A stretch of 64,000 nt of DNA from SCGC-AAA076-P13 sp963926355 (GCA_963926355.1 CAWUWW010000001.1:248001-312000), one strand, 5' to 3'; counted from the first letter of the stretch, positions 35,984-44,433 are shown. Notes: generated by a model not told the origin, from the sequence alone. Numbers and translations: made by a program.

Positions 35984-36011
35984 ATAAAACAGGGGCGCTA
36001 AATGCACCCCT
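35984..36011 (-). terminator. Terminator after the Hsp20 gene
   Basis: Minus-strand hairpin AGGGGTG / CGCCCCT with a 7-base loop followed by GTTTTATTT. It separates the Hsp20 gene from the downstream DsbD-like gene. Confidence 0.65.
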
Positions 36012-36030
36012 ATATATTGTTTTTGAAAAC

Positions 36031-36483
36031 CTATTTACTAGAAATTCTTTTGGGAGTTTTAATCTCAATCATTCTAGATTTTTTCTCTTCTGGAATTATT
36101 TTTTCCAGATTAACGGTTAATAAGCCATTTACAAGCTCAGCACCTTGAACAACAACGTTCTCGGCTAGCGTGAACTGCTGCTTAAATGCCCTTTGAGCTA
36201 TACCTTGATAAACAACTTCATTGCTTCCGTTGACTACCTCTGTTTTTGGCCCATCGTAACCAACAGACAGCACTCCGTCTGAAAGCTCAATTTGTATATC
36301 TTCTTTTGTTAAACCTGCAACAGCAACTTCAATAGCAAAATAATTGCCATCTTTTCTGATGTTGTAGGGTGGATAGGTTGAAGATCGGTCTGATGTCTCG
36401 GACAATCTTTGCAATCTATCAAATAGTGGTTCAAAACCTAATACACGAGTTGTGAAAAAGGGATCTGTAAAGTTAAGTATCAT
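36031..36483 (-). CDS. Small heat-shock protein, Hsp20/IbpA family
   Basis: ATP-independent chaperone that binds unfolding proteins. 150 residues. N-terminal 'LGFEPLFDRLQRLSE' (IbpA-like 'GFD.LF' start), alpha-crystallin domain with 'NYFAIEVAVAGLTKEDIQIEL' and 'YQGIAQRAFKQQFTLAENV' (IbpA family 'hRGIA.R.F...F.LAD.V'), and a C-terminal IxI-type tail 'RMIEIKTP'. A strong AGGAGG ribosome site lies in a hairpin upstream, suggesting thermal control of translation. Confidence 0.93.
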   Translation of the reverse strand: MILNFTDPFFTTRVLGFEPLFDRLQRLSETSDRSSTYPPYNIRKDGNYFAIEVAVAGLTKEDIQIELSDGVLSVGYDGPKTEVVNGSNEVVYQGIAQRAFKQQFTLAENVVVQGAELVNGLLTVNLEKIIPEEKKSRMIEIKTPKRISSK

Positions 36484-36532
36484 AGTAGTCCTCCTATAAG
36501 CGACTAATTTAAATGCACCCCGAAGGCATGCT
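36484..36532 (-). promoter_or_regulatory. Possible RNA thermometer in the Hsp20 leader
   Basis: The leader folds into two small hairpins by eye. One (36515-36531) has a GCAT(G)CC / GGGTGC stem with a UUCG tetraloop and a bulged G. The second (36486-36506) pairs TAGTC with GACTA around the AGGAGG Shine-Dalgarno. ROSE-type thermometers in many small heat-shock genes look like this. Not tested by folding. Confidence 0.4.
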
Positions 36533-36677
36533 TGTTAATAATTGAAGACCCAAGTGGCATCTTCTACTAAGCTTATTTAAGGATGATTTTGTTTATTTCA
36601 AGATATTTTTATATATTATTCAAGAATCAGTTAGAATAAAGTTAGAACTTTTACAGATATTTTATGTCTAAACTTTT

Positions 36678-37079
36678 ATGAATAAATATATATTAACCCT
36701 TTTAATATTCTCTTCTTTTCAAGCATATGCATCTGAAGATACCTTGGCTATAGAGCTTAAGTCAGATCAAATATGGTCTTTACACAAGAGAAGCAACAAA
36801 ATGTCACCTTCAAATAGTGAGGTGCTTTACTTTATGCCAAACGATGCAATTAATACATTCCAAGCCAGAAGGTTTAATGATTGGGATGATTTCTCAATAA
36901 CTGATTCAAGAAATTTGGTTAGGCTTAATACAGGTGATAGAATCAAAATAATTGAACCTAGGCACAATACAAAAATATATAAAGTCATGTTGCTAGATGG
37001 GTTTGAAAAGAACAGAGACTTTTTTATCATCACAGAAGATCTTAAGAAGAATTTTAAAATTACGGAGAATGAAGAATGA
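36678..37079 (+). CDS. Secreted hypothetical protein (133 residues)
   Basis: Signal peptide at residues 1-18 ('TLLIFSSFQAYAS', AxA-type cleavage), so periplasmic. Mature part is a beta-rich domain with 'LVRLNTGDRIKIIEPRHNTKIYKVMLLDG', a pattern suggestive of an SH3-like barrel. It overlaps the lipoprotein gene by four bases, so the two are co-translated. No function recognised. Confidence 0.7.
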   Translation: MNKYILTLLIFSSFQAYASEDTLAIELKSDQIWSLHKRSNKMSPSNSEVLYFMPNDAINTFQARRFNDWDDFSITDSRNLVRLNTGDRIKIIEPRHNTKIYKVMLLDGFEKNRDFFIITEDLKKNFKITENEE

Positions 37080-37537
37080 AGAATCAATATTTTTATTTAC
37101 TTACAACACTAGTCTTAACAGTTGGATGTGTGAATGTTGAATACAAGCCCGATGTGGTAAGCAGATCAGACGCTCAAAAGCAAAGCTATGTAATCATGGG
37201 AACCATAATTGATATTTCTGAAGTAACAATAGAGGGTGATAGGGTAGCTGGAGCATTGGCAGGCGGTCTTATTGGTGGAGTTGCTGGCAAAGGCGTAACT
37301 GACTCCGACACTGAATCAGACATAGCTTCATTGGTTGGAGGTCTTGTAGGCTCTGCGATTGGTTCTGGAATAGGCTCTAGCCTGACAAAGAAGGATGCTG
37401 TAGAGCTCCTCATTGAAACTGAAGCAGGTAAGGTAATCTCTATCATTCAGGAAGTAAGCTCATATAGCTATAAAAAGAACCAAAAAGTTAGAATCATTAA
37501 GAGAAACGGTAAATCCAGAGTTGTACCTTTCGACTAA
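37076..37537 (+). CDS. Glycine-zipper outer-membrane lipoprotein (SlyB/Pcp-like)
   Basis: 153 residues with a lipoprotein signal ending 'LVLTVGC' (Cys 18). The core 'RVAGALAGGLIGGVAGKG' and 'SLVGGLVGSAIGSGIGSS' are paired Gly-zipper segments as in SlyB/Pcp/17-kDa antigen proteins, followed by a C-terminal beta domain ('SYKKNQKVRIIKRNGKSRVV'). Such proteins stabilise the outer membrane. Partner of the overlapping secreted protein upstream is likely. Confidence 0.85.
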   Translation: MKNQYFYLLTTLVLTVGCVNVEYKPDVVSRSDAQKQSYVIMGTIIDISEVTIEGDRVAGALAGGLIGGVAGKGVTDSDTESDIASLVGGLVGSAIGSGIGSSLTKKDAVELLIETEAGKVISIIQEVSSYSYKKNQKVRIIKRNGKSRVVPFD

Positions 37538-37832
37538 TAGTTATCCTTGATCCTTATTCTCTTGAGCGAGGGTTAGATAGTCAGATCATTCTGAGTTCAG
37601 TAGATTCTATTTATTCTTACCAATGGTAAATATTGGAAGACCAAGTTTTTCTAAATTATTTTCACTAGCCATAAATACTTTTTTATACTTATAAAAAAAA
37701 TCCATGAATAGTGTGAGTTTTTTGAAATAGAGACTAAATTAAAGAAGGCCGACAATATAGTTATTTCTTACTAATTACCCAAGTAATAACCTAGAAAATT
37801 AACCTATATGTGATTTTATTGTATAATGTTTG
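37538..37832. other. 295-base gap: no confident gene
   Basis: Between the lipoprotein and amn genes. I see one 32-codon minus-strand frame (37607-37705, ATG start) that is too short and unsupported to call. TATAAT at 37822-37827 sits only five bases before the amn ATG. Nothing else recognised. Confidence 0.6.
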
Positions 37833-38606
37833 ATGGAAACAAAATTAGAAATAGCAATAAACTGGCTCCCAAGATACACGGGGATGCCGTTAGATAAATT
37901 CGGTGATTATATTCTTATCACCAACTTCAAAGACTACGTAGATAAATTTGCTGAAAGATTCTCTGTAGAAATTTATGGCGAAGGCAGGGCAATGCAGGCC
38001 GCCACAAACAGCGATGGCCTAACTATTATTAATTATGGTATTGGATCTCCTAACGCTGCGACAATAATGGATTTGCTTGTAGCAGTTCAGCCAAAGGGTG
38101 TTTTATTTTTAGGAAAATGCGGCGGTCTTAAGGACTCATCAGAGATAGGTAACTTTATACTACCTATTGGCGCAATCAGAGGAGATGGAACTTCAAACGA
38201 TTATTTTCCTCCCGAAGTACCTGCGCTCCCATCGTTTAAACTACATAAATTTGTTTCAGATATTATTATTGATAAAGGAAGTAGTTATAGAACTGGCGTT
38301 ATCTTTACTACGAATAGAAGGGTTTGGGAGCATGATAAGCAATTTAAGAAAAGACTTAAGCTAACAACAGCCATTGGCGTCGACATGGAAACTGCGACCG
38401 TATTTACTGTTGGTCATTACAATGAAATTGCTAGAGGGGCACTATTATTGGTATCGGATGTTCCTGTCACCCCAGATGGGGTAAAGACAGAGGAATCAGA
38501 TAAAAAAGTTACCAAGAAATGGGTCGACCTTCATTTAGAAATTGGTATTAAGGCGATGACAGAAATTGGTAAAAGCGGAGAAGAAATAAAGCACTTTAGG
38601 TATTAA
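37833..38606 (+). CDS. amn: AMP nucleosidase (short form)
   Basis: Hydrolyses AMP to adenine and ribose-5-phosphate. 257 residues, equivalent to the catalytic phosphorylase-fold domain of E. coli Amn (484) without its N-terminal regulatory domain. Features: 'INYGIGSPNAATIMDLLVAV', 'VLFLGKCGGLKDSSEIGNFI', 'IGVDMETATVFTVGH' (active-site ME) and 'LLLVSDVPVTPDGVKT'. The ATG at 37833 (not the TTG just before) lies five bases after TATAAT, suggesting a leaderless mRNA. Short AMP nucleosidases of this type are common in marine Bacteroidetes and proteobacteria. Confidence 0.88.
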   Translation: METKLEIAINWLPRYTGMPLDKFGDYILITNFKDYVDKFAERFSVEIYGEGRAMQAATNSDGLTIINYGIGSPNAATIMDLLVAVQPKGVLFLGKCGGLKDSSEIGNFILPIGAIRGDGTSNDYFPPEVPALPSFKLHKFVSDIIIDKGSSYRTGVIFTTNRRVWEHDKQFKKRLKLTTAIGVDMETATVFTVGHYNEIARGALLLVSDVPVTPDGVKTEESDKKVTKKWVDLHLEIGIKAMTEIGKSGEEIKHFRY

Positions 38607-39112
38607 GTCTTTATTACTAGGTCCTGAAAGTAGTTAAATATTTCTTGCTGTTTTCTGTCTCTTGCGGTTGTCCATTCTTTAGTAGTTGAACTGTTAATAA
38701 TATTTTTGTTCAGATCAAATACAAGAACTCTTGGTACACCCTTTTCCTTTGCTATACCAAAGTAATCCATAAGACCCATATTTATATCATAACGACCAAC
38801 GTCTATATAAAGAATTTTGTAATGCTTGTTAATAAAGCTTTCAATAGAGGGCATCTTTATAGTTCCACTTAGGATTCTGCAATCAGGGCACCAATTACCT
38901 CCAAAAATGATAATAGGTTGTTTAGAGTCTTTAATCGCATCATTTATAAAAAGATCAACCTCAACTTCTTTATAGACAACTCCATTGTAAGGAAGAGGCA
39001 ATGGTGTTTTTAGAACATCCTCGGATGTTAGGTTTAAATATTCAGCATTTATGTTCATACAAATAAAAAATAGATATGATAGTGATAGAAGTTTAATTGA
39101 ATGCTTGAACAT
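38603..39112 (-). CDS. Secreted thioredoxin-family protein
   Basis: 169 residues, signal peptide 1-23. Thioredoxin fold with active site 'FGGNWCPDCRILS' (CPDC) and cis-Pro region 'GVPRVLVFDLNKNII'. The CPxC site and 'FGIAKEKGVPR' insertion resemble the thioredoxin_7 group of periplasmic reductants or thiol-based isomerases. Converges on amn with a four-base overlap. Confidence 0.85.
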   Translation of the reverse strand: MFKHSIKLLSLSYLFFICMNINAEYLNLTSEDVLKTPLPLPYNGVVYKEVEVDLFINDAIKDSKQPIIIFGGNWCPDCRILSGTIKMPSIESFINKHYKILYIDVGRYDINMGLMDYFGIAKEKGVPRVLVFDLNKNIINSSTTKEWTTARDRKQQEIFNYFQDLVIKT

Positions 39113-39192
39113 AGTAAGGTTTCTTTTGTTAGTAGCCTATTGTCGGCTTACTTAAATCTCTTTGCAATATTATTACATAAAGGAGACATTGC

Positions 39193-39621
39193 ATGATTTG
39201 GTTATTAAGGTTGTATCTATTATTTATGGGGTTGGTTTATTTATTGATTGGAGCCTGGGCTATTGTTGATCCGGTACTCGGCACTTTTGAAATAGAAATT
39301 CCATCATTTTTAGAAATTGTTGGGCTTACTGTGGTCTCAGAGATTGGATATTCTGAGATAGCAGGGTTATATGGTGGACTTAATTTGTGGATCGGCGTTA
39401 TGTGCTTGGTTGGTATTTTTAAGGAGAGCGTAGGTATTTTCGCTATTAAATTTCTAACATTCCTCGTTGGTGCTATAGCATCTGGAAGGATACTTTTTTC
39501 CCTAATGCCTTCAACTCCAGGTTTTTATAACAGCTTTTTTGTTTTTGAGGTATGTGCTTTGTTTACAGGCCTTGGATTTTTGTTGTACTTTAGAAATCTA
39601 AATCAGATTACTAAGATTTAG
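39193..39621 (+). CDS. Four-helix membrane protein (DUF4345-like)
   Basis: 142 residues with four membrane helices. Starts 'RLYLLFMGLVYLLIGAWAIVDP' and contains 'EIAGLYGGLNLWIGVMCLVG', the pattern of DUF4345 proteins of unknown function. Good 'aaaggaga' ribosome site. Its end overlaps the convergent CaCA antiporter gene by 24 bases. Confidence 0.7.
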   Translation: MIWLLRLYLLFMGLVYLLIGAWAIVDPVLGTFEIEIPSFLEIVGLTVVSEIGYSEIAGLYGGLNLWIGVMCLVGIFKESVGIFAIKFLTFLVGAIASGRILFSLMPSTPGFYNSFFVFEVCALFTGLGFLLYFRNLNQITKI

Positions 39622-40542
39622 GATATATCCAATATACCCTGCCACAAAGACACAACCAACAAATTTTATTAGCTTGATATTAACTTTATTGGATGAGTAG
39701 CTAGCGGCAACTAGAACAAATAAAATTGTTGCAACGGCCATAACAAGATAATCTCTTGAGAAAATAGTTGAATCAAAACTAACATCAGAAAAGAATCCAA
39801 TAATTGGAACAACCAATGCCATGTTCATGACATTCGACCCAATAACATTACCTATAACCATATCGTTTTTCTTTTTTGCTATTGCTGAAATGGTGGCAGC
39901 TAGCTCGGGAAGGCTTGTTCCAATAGCGATAATTGTTAACCCTATTATGAGCTCGGGAACATTTAGCATAATGGCTATCTGCTCAGCATGAATAACTGCA
40001 AAGTTAGATCCGCCAATCAAGGCAAGAAGTCCTATTATTAAAAATAAAACCGTTGATCCGAGTTTGTCAGCATCCTCACTCACAACCTCATTTGAATTAG
40101 ATGTTCTAAAGCTATAAGTAATATATAAAAAGAATACAAAAAGAAATAAGAAACCCCAGCTTTCTACTTTAGTTATTTTTAAGTCAACTAGACCTAGCCC
40201 AAGTATTGCTGTTCCAAGAATAAGTGGAAGAAATTGAATGACTGAAGTTTTTGAAGGCACTAAGCTTATTCCTATACAGGAAACACCAAATATTAGAGCT
40301 ATATTTGATATGTTAGAGCCAATAACAGTACCCATGGCTATAGCCTCAGTACCATTTAAGACTGAAGATATGCCAACAAAAATTTCTGGGGCAGAGGTTC
40401 CAAGTGCAACAATGGTCAGGCCTATAGTTAGTTCACTCAGCCCTAGTTTTTTTGCAACCAAGGAAGAGCTTTCAATAAACTTATCTGCTCCCCATACCAG
40501 AACAGCTAAAGAAATTATTAAGCCAAATAACGAAAGAAACAT
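39598..40542 (-). CDS. Calcium/sodium (CaCA) antiporter, YrbG-like
   Basis: 314 residues, about ten membrane helices in two inverted repeats. The alpha-repeat motifs are both present: 'GLTIVALGTSAPEIFVGISS' and 'GNVIGSNVMNMALVV'-paired 'IGLTIIAIGTSLPELAATIS' (each with an acidic ion-binding Glu), plus 'GTVIGSNISNIALIFG'. Exchanges Na+ (or K+) for Ca2+. Divergent from the SDR gene at 40641. Confidence 0.92.
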   Translation of the reverse strand: MFLSLFGLIISLAVLVWGADKFIESSSLVAKKLGLSELTIGLTIVALGTSAPEIFVGISSVLNGTEAIAMGTVIGSNISNIALIFGVSCIGISLVPSKTSVIQFLPLILGTAILGLGLVDLKITKVESWGFLFLFVFFLYITYSFRTSNSNEVVSEDADKLGSTVLFLIIGLLALIGGSNFAVIHAEQIAIMLNVPELIIGLTIIAIGTSLPELAATISAIAKKKNDMVIGNVIGSNVMNMALVVPIIGFFSDVSFDSTIFSRDYLVMAVATILFVLVAASYSSNKVNIKLIKFVGCVFVAGYIGYILNLSNLI

Positions 40543-40640
40543 AACCTATTCTACATTGTATAAAAAGCTATATATATAATTTGTTCAGTTATAAAAGATA
40601 CAATATATAATAGACAAAAAAATACACAGGAATCTTAAAA

Positions 40641-41438
40641 ATGGAAATTAATAATTTATTTAGCGTTAAAGGAAAGGTAGCAATAGTAACTGGCGGATCT
40701 AGAGGCATAGGTGAAATGATCACTGCAGGCTTTTTAGCGAACGGAGCAAAGGTTTATATTTCTGCAAGAAAAGAACTTCCTTTAATTCAAAAAGCTCAAG
40801 AGTTAAGTGAAAAGTATGGCGGAGAATGTATAGCCATTCCTTGTGATCTAAGTTCCATGGAAGGAATAGAATATTTTGCTCAACAAATAGCAGAAAAAGA
40901 AGAGGGCATAGACTTTCTAATTAATAATGCTGGTGCTGCCTGGGGAGAGCCTCTTGAAGACTTTTCAGAAACAGGTTGGGATAAGGTAATGGATCTTAAT
41001 GTGAAAAGTATTTTCTTTTTAACTCAAAAACTAAAATCACTTCTAAAAACAAATGCAACCAACGAAGATCCTTCAAGGATTATTAATATAGGTTCTATTG
41101 ACGGACTTAACGTACCAGGTTTTGAAACTTATTCTTATAGTACATCTAAGGCAGCCGTTCATCACCTAACAAGAGTCCTTGCTAATAAATTAGTTAAGGA
41201 AGATATTCTGGTTAATGCAATAGCCCCTGGCCCATACCCTAGCGCCATGCTTGGCTCTGCGGTTAACTCGGACTACTCAGGGATCGCATCTGCAAACCCA
41301 AGAGGCAGAGTCGGTACGCCAGAGGACATGGCCGGACTTGCAATATTCTTGTGCTCTAGAGCAGGTGCTTACACTGTTGGAGAAACGATCACATCTGACG
41401 GCGGGCTAGTTAAGACTGCCGGTCATAAGTTTGGTTAA
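40641..41438 (+). CDS. SDR-family oxidoreductase (RhlG/3-ketoacyl reductase-like)
   Basis: 265 residues. Rossmann motif 'AIVTGGSRGIGEMITAGFL' (TGxxxGIG), 'INNAGAAWGEP' (NNAG), catalytic Ser in 'INIGSIDGL', Tyr-Lys in 'YSYSTSKAAVHHL', and C-terminal 'EDMAGLAIFLCSRAGAYTVGETITSDGG'. Similar to RhlG and glucose/ribitol-like SDRs, NADPH-dependent carbonyl reductases. A TATAAT at 40606-40611 lies 30 bases upstream. Substrate unknown. Confidence 0.88.
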   Translation: MEINNLFSVKGKVAIVTGGSRGIGEMITAGFLANGAKVYISARKELPLIQKAQELSEKYGGECIAIPCDLSSMEGIEYFAQQIAEKEEGIDFLINNAGAAWGEPLEDFSETGWDKVMDLNVKSIFFLTQKLKSLLKTNATNEDPSRIINIGSIDGLNVPGFETYSYSTSKAAVHHLTRVLANKLVKEDILVNAIAPGPYPSAMLGSAVNSDYSGIASANPRGRVGTPEDMAGLAIFLCSRAGAYTVGETITSDGGLVKTAGHKFG

Positions 41439-41467
41439 ACCATAAATAATTTTAAGGATATAGTCAC

Positions 41468-41635
41468 ATGAACCCATTCACTATGATGAAAGATGCCAAG
41501 AACATGGAAAAAATGATGAAGCCAGCTCTTGAAAAATTTTTAAAAGAATCAGGCTTTGTTAAAATGGATGAGCTTGAGCCCTTAAAAAGAAGAATTGCTG
41601 AGTTAGAGGCTGAGGTAAATAAGTTAAAGGGTTAA
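41468..41635 (+). CDS. Small coiled-coil protein, UbiK/BMFP-like (55 residues)
   Basis: Met-rich N-terminus ('MNPFTMMKDAKNMEKMMKPA') then a C-terminal heptad-like helix ('LKRRIAELEAEVNKLKG'). The C-terminal 'EL..RIAELE' pattern resembles UbiK (YqiC) accessory factors of ubiquinone synthesis, but the length is about half. Ribosome site 'aaggat' eight bases upstream. It lies 29 bases after the SDR gene; identity uncertain. Confidence 0.5.
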   Translation: MNPFTMMKDAKNMEKMMKPALEKFLKESGFVKMDELEPLKRRIAELEAEVNKLKG

Positions 41636-41646
41636 CTTGTTTAAAT

Positions 41647-41907
41647 ATTATTAGTCTCGAAGAATCAGATATATCTAGAATTATTGAGATGGCATGGGAG
41701 GATAGAACTCCCTTCGATGCCATTGAAGCAACCTACGGCCTTAATCAGAACCAAGTAGAAGACCTTATGCGTGACAACCTTAAGAAGAATAGCTATACGC
41801 TTTGGAGGAAACGGGCTAGCGGAAGAAAGACTAAACATGTTGGTCTTAGAGAGTTCGGCCAGGTAGGTAGGCACCACTCCTATGATCAACACAAATATAA
41901 AAAGTAG
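41647..41907 (+). CDS. TIGR03643/DUF2805 family protein, non-standard start
   Basis: The family block 'MAWEDRTPFDAIEATYGL' and 'RDNLKKNSYTLWRKRASGRKTKH' is intact, in line with small basic proteins of this family of unknown function, often near folate/DNA genes. The conserved N-terminal 'LEESDISRIIE' lies before the first ATG (41689) and has no ATG, GTG or TTG; the possible starts are ATT at 41647 or 41650. A TTG at 41636-41638, well placed after AAGGG, is in a different frame. Confidence 0.75.
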   Translation: MISLEESDISRIIEMAWEDRTPFDAIEATYGLNQNQVEDLMRDNLKKNSYTLWRKRASGRKTKHVGLREFGQVGRHHSYDQHKYKK

Positions 41908-42196
41908 CCACTTCAAGATAGAGAATCTATTTAAGTCTATATTCTCCGACATACCCAATACATCCATTATCCTCAATGACATCTCCGTCATCATTCAGCA
42001 CGAAGATGAATCAAACTCAGACGCTGCCTCTATAGAGATAAGTGAGATAGGTAATACCTATAAAATTACCTACTGGGATGGTTACTCGCTGGCCGAAGAG
42101 GAGGAGAGTAATAATTTAGTAAAATCGTTAAAAATCTTTAAAAGGTTTTCAAAAAAACTAGCTAAGAACTTAATCAGGTTTAACAAAAAACCTTAA
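41882..42196 (+). CDS. Hypothetical protein (104 residues)
   Basis: Overlaps the DUF2805 gene by 26 bases and ends four bases before convergent proA. Contains 'VIIQHEDESNSDAASIEISEI' and a basic Lys-rich C-terminus ('RFSKKLAKNLIRFNKKP'). Acidic centre, basic tail. No family recognised; its position, start and stop overlaps support translation. Confidence 0.5.
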   Translation: MINTNIKSSHFKIENLFKSIFSDIPNTSIILNDISVIIQHEDESNSDAASIEISEIGNTYKITYWDGYSLAEEEESNNLVKSLKIFKRFSKKLAKNLIRFNKKP

Positions 42197-42199
42197 CTA

Positions 42200-43462
42200 T
42201 CAAGCTCTTGTATGGCCGTTCCCGTTTACGAGATACTTGAAGCTTGTTAGTTGCTCTATTCCCACAGGGCCCCTTGCATGAAACTTGCCGGTTGCAATGC
42301 CAATCTCACCGCCCAGCCCGAACTCACCGCCGTCAGCAAACTGGGTTGATGTATTGTGCATGACAATGGCGCTATCGATAGTTTTTTGAAAGTAAGAAGC
42401 TGTATTTAGATTCTCAGTCATGATGGACTCGGTATGGCCTGTAGAATATTGCTCAATATGGCTTACAGCATCTTCAGTAGATTCTACAACCTTAATGCTT
42501 ACGATCGGAAGAAGGTATTCAGTGCTCCAGTCTTCTTCGGTAGCGGGCAGAACCTGATCTGATAATGATTGTGATATTTTACAGCCGCGCACCTCACATG
42601 CCTGAGTGGAGAGGGCGTCAACTATCAAGGGTATGAATGAGTCAGCTATATCTCTATGAACAAGAATTGTCTCTACAGCACCGCATATGCCAGGCCTTCT
42701 CATTTTTGCATTGATGCAAACATTAATAGACTTTTCCTCATCTGCTTTACTATCTACATAGATATGGCAAATACCTTCTAGGTGACCAAAGACAGGAACC
42801 TTTGCTTCTTTTTCAACTTCAGCTACAAGGCTCTTGCCGCCTCGTGGAATTATGACATCTATAGATTTATTAATACCTTGAAGCATTAACTTGACCGCCT
42901 CTCTGTCAGTATCATCAACTATCTGGATAGCATGCTCAGAAATACCAGCTTCTTTAAGACCTGCAGCTAAGCACTTATGGATTGCTAGGCTAGAGTTAAG
43001 GCTGTCAGAGCCGCCTCTTAATACCGAAGCATTTCCAGACTTAAGACACAGAGCACCTGCATCGGCTGTTACGTTTGGCCTGCTCTCATAAATTATTCCA
43101 ATGACCCCAAGCGGCGTTGAGACCCTGGATATTTGAAGTCCGTTAGGTCTTGCCCAGCTTGCAAGAACTCTTCCAACCGGATCATTGAATGATGCAATAT
43201 CTTTTAGGGTTTTCGCAATAGCCTTAATTCGCTCACTGTTTAACTCAAGTCTATCTAAAAAAGAATCAGACAGTCCTTTAGCCTTTGCATTCTCAATATC
43301 CTTTATATTGGCATTAATAATAGATTCTTCATGGTCTAAAATATTTTTTGCCATAGCTAACAGGGCTTCATTTTTCTTTGAGCTAGAAGTTCTGGCAAGC
43401 TCCTTGGATGCTTCTTTGGCCTGGATGCCAATTTGATTCATTGTTTCTTCTACTGCGCTCAT
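42200..43462 (-). CDS. proA: Gamma-glutamyl phosphate reductase
   Basis: Second step of proline synthesis: NADPH reduction of gamma-glutamyl phosphate to glutamate semialdehyde. 420 residues (E. coli 417). Aldehyde-dehydrogenase fold: 'PLGVIGIIYESRPNVTADAG' (NADP domain), 'IPRGGKSLVAEVEKEAKVPV', and the catalytic Cys in 'MRRPGICGAVETILVH', then 'SIVMHNTSTQFADGGEFGLG'-like 'STQFADGGEFGLGGEIG'. It starts four bases inside proB, forming a proB-proA operon. Confidence 0.96.
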   Translation of the reverse strand: MSAVEETMNQIGIQAKEASKELARTSSSKKNEALLAMAKNILDHEESIINANIKDIENAKAKGLSDSFLDRLELNSERIKAIAKTLKDIASFNDPVGRVLASWARPNGLQISRVSTPLGVIGIIYESRPNVTADAGALCLKSGNASVLRGGSDSLNSSLAIHKCLAAGLKEAGISEHAIQIVDDTDREAVKLMLQGINKSIDVIIPRGGKSLVAEVEKEAKVPVFGHLEGICHIYVDSKADEEKSINVCINAKMRRPGICGAVETILVHRDIADSFIPLIVDALSTQACEVRGCKISQSLSDQVLPATEEDWSTEYLLPIVSIKVVESTEDAVSHIEQYSTGHTESIMTENLNTASYFQKTIDSAIVMHNTSTQFADGGEFGLGGEIGIATGKFHARGPVGIEQLTSFKYLVNGNGHTRA

Positions 43463-44250
43463 GACTTAGCTATAAACCTTGTTGCTTTGGTTGTTGTTCT
43501 TGCAAGATTTTTGATAGGGTCCTTCTTTAATCCTGAGGTAATAATAACGTTGCATTTAGCTTTCATGCATATCTCAGCCGCTTTAATCTTTGATACCATT
43601 CCGCCTTTTCCAAGTAAGGATGCTGTTCCTGCCATAGCTTCAATCTTCTTGGTTATGGTTTTAACTTCGGTTATCAGAATATCCTTTTTTTGATTTTTTG
43701 GAGGCTCGCTGTAAAGACCATCAATGTTGGACAGCAGGATTAAGTGATCAGCACTTACAAGCTTAGAAATTTTGGCAGCGAGAATATCGTTATCACCAAA
43801 CTTTATCTCGTCGGTCGAGGTTGTATCGTTTTCGTTAATAATTGGCACACACCCAAATGTTAAAAGATTCTCTATAGTGGCTATTGCATTCTTAGATGAT
43901 TTTTTATTCTCCGCATCGGAGGGCGATAATAAAATTTGGGCAACCTGAAGTTTGTGTTTCTTAAACTCTGACTGCCATGCTGCCATCAGCTCAATCTGAC
44001 CTGTAGCGGCAACGGCCTGAGATTCATTTAATGTAAGTTCTGACGTAAGTTTTAATTTTCCTCTACCAAGAGCAATGGCCCCTGAGGAAACAACAACAAC
44101 GTCCTTCTTTTTATTTAGAAGCCAAACAATATCAGCCACTACATTCTTCAAGACAGACTTATTAACCCCGCCTTTAGAGTTCGTCAACAGAGAAGAGCCA
44201 ATCTTAATTACCAATCTTTGGCTTGAGTTAAATGTATTGATAGCTTTCAC
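43459..44250 (-). CDS. proB: Glutamate 5-kinase without PUA domain
   Basis: ATP-dependent phosphorylation of glutamate, the committed step to proline. 263 residues from GTG 44250: amino-acid-kinase domain with 'LVIKIGSSLLTNSKGG', 'VVVSSGAIALGRGKL', 'INENDTTSTDEIKFGDNDIL' and 'LGKGGMVSKIKAAEICM'. E. coli ProB has an extra PUA domain (367 residues); here it is missing. Upstream in-frame codons run into tRNA-Leu and are not coding. TATAAT at 44258-44263 ends seven bases before the GTG, so the mRNA is probably leaderless. Confidence 0.94.
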   Translation of the reverse strand: MKAINTFNSSQRLVIKIGSSLLTNSKGGVNKSVLKNVVADIVWLLNKKKDVVVVSSGAIALGRGKLKLTSELTLNESQAVAATGQIELMAAWQSEFKKHKLQVAQILLSPSDAENKKSSKNAIATIENLLTFGCVPIINENDTTSTDEIKFGDNDILAAKISKLVSADHLILLSNIDGLYSEPPKNQKKDILITEVKTITKKIEAMAGTASLLGKGGMVSKIKAAEICMKAKCNVIITSGLKKDPIKNLARTTTKATRFIAKS

Positions 44251-44257
44251 AAAGGAG

Positions 44258-44285
44258 ATTATAAGGTTGCTACTAACTTTAACAA
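44258..44285 (-). promoter_or_regulatory. proBA promoter
   Basis: Minus strand TTGTTA (44285-44280), 16-base spacer, TATAAT (44263-44258). Start of transcription is expected at the proB GTG itself. Confidence 0.55.
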
Positions 44286-44300
44286 CTAAAAAAGTAGTTA

Positions 44301-44385
44301 TGGTGCCCCATGCCTGAATCGAACAGGCACTCCCGAAGGAACGCGATTTTGAATCGCGCGCGTCTACCAGTTCCGCCAATGGGGC
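44301..44385 (-). tRNA. tRNA-Leu (CAA)
   Basis: Class II tRNA with acceptor GCCCCAT/ATGGGGC, D-arm, anticodon stem CGCGA/TCGCG with loop TTCAAAA (anticodon CAA, Leu), variable arm 'TTCCTTCGGGAGT', T-arm with GTTCGATTC and encoded CCA. Lies between proB and queA. Confidence 0.95.
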
Positions 44386-44433
44386 ATGTTGGGCATTGTA
44401 GCTAAGTATTATCTAATTTAAAATCAGCTTCTC

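Noticed and set aside
37607..37705. 32-codon minus-strand frame in the gap before amn
   Set aside because: Too short, no ribosome site or domain evidence.
44251..44379. Upstream extension of proB into tRNA-Leu
   Set aside because: The codons overlap the tRNA and the promoter; GTG 44250 begins the conserved kinase sequence.
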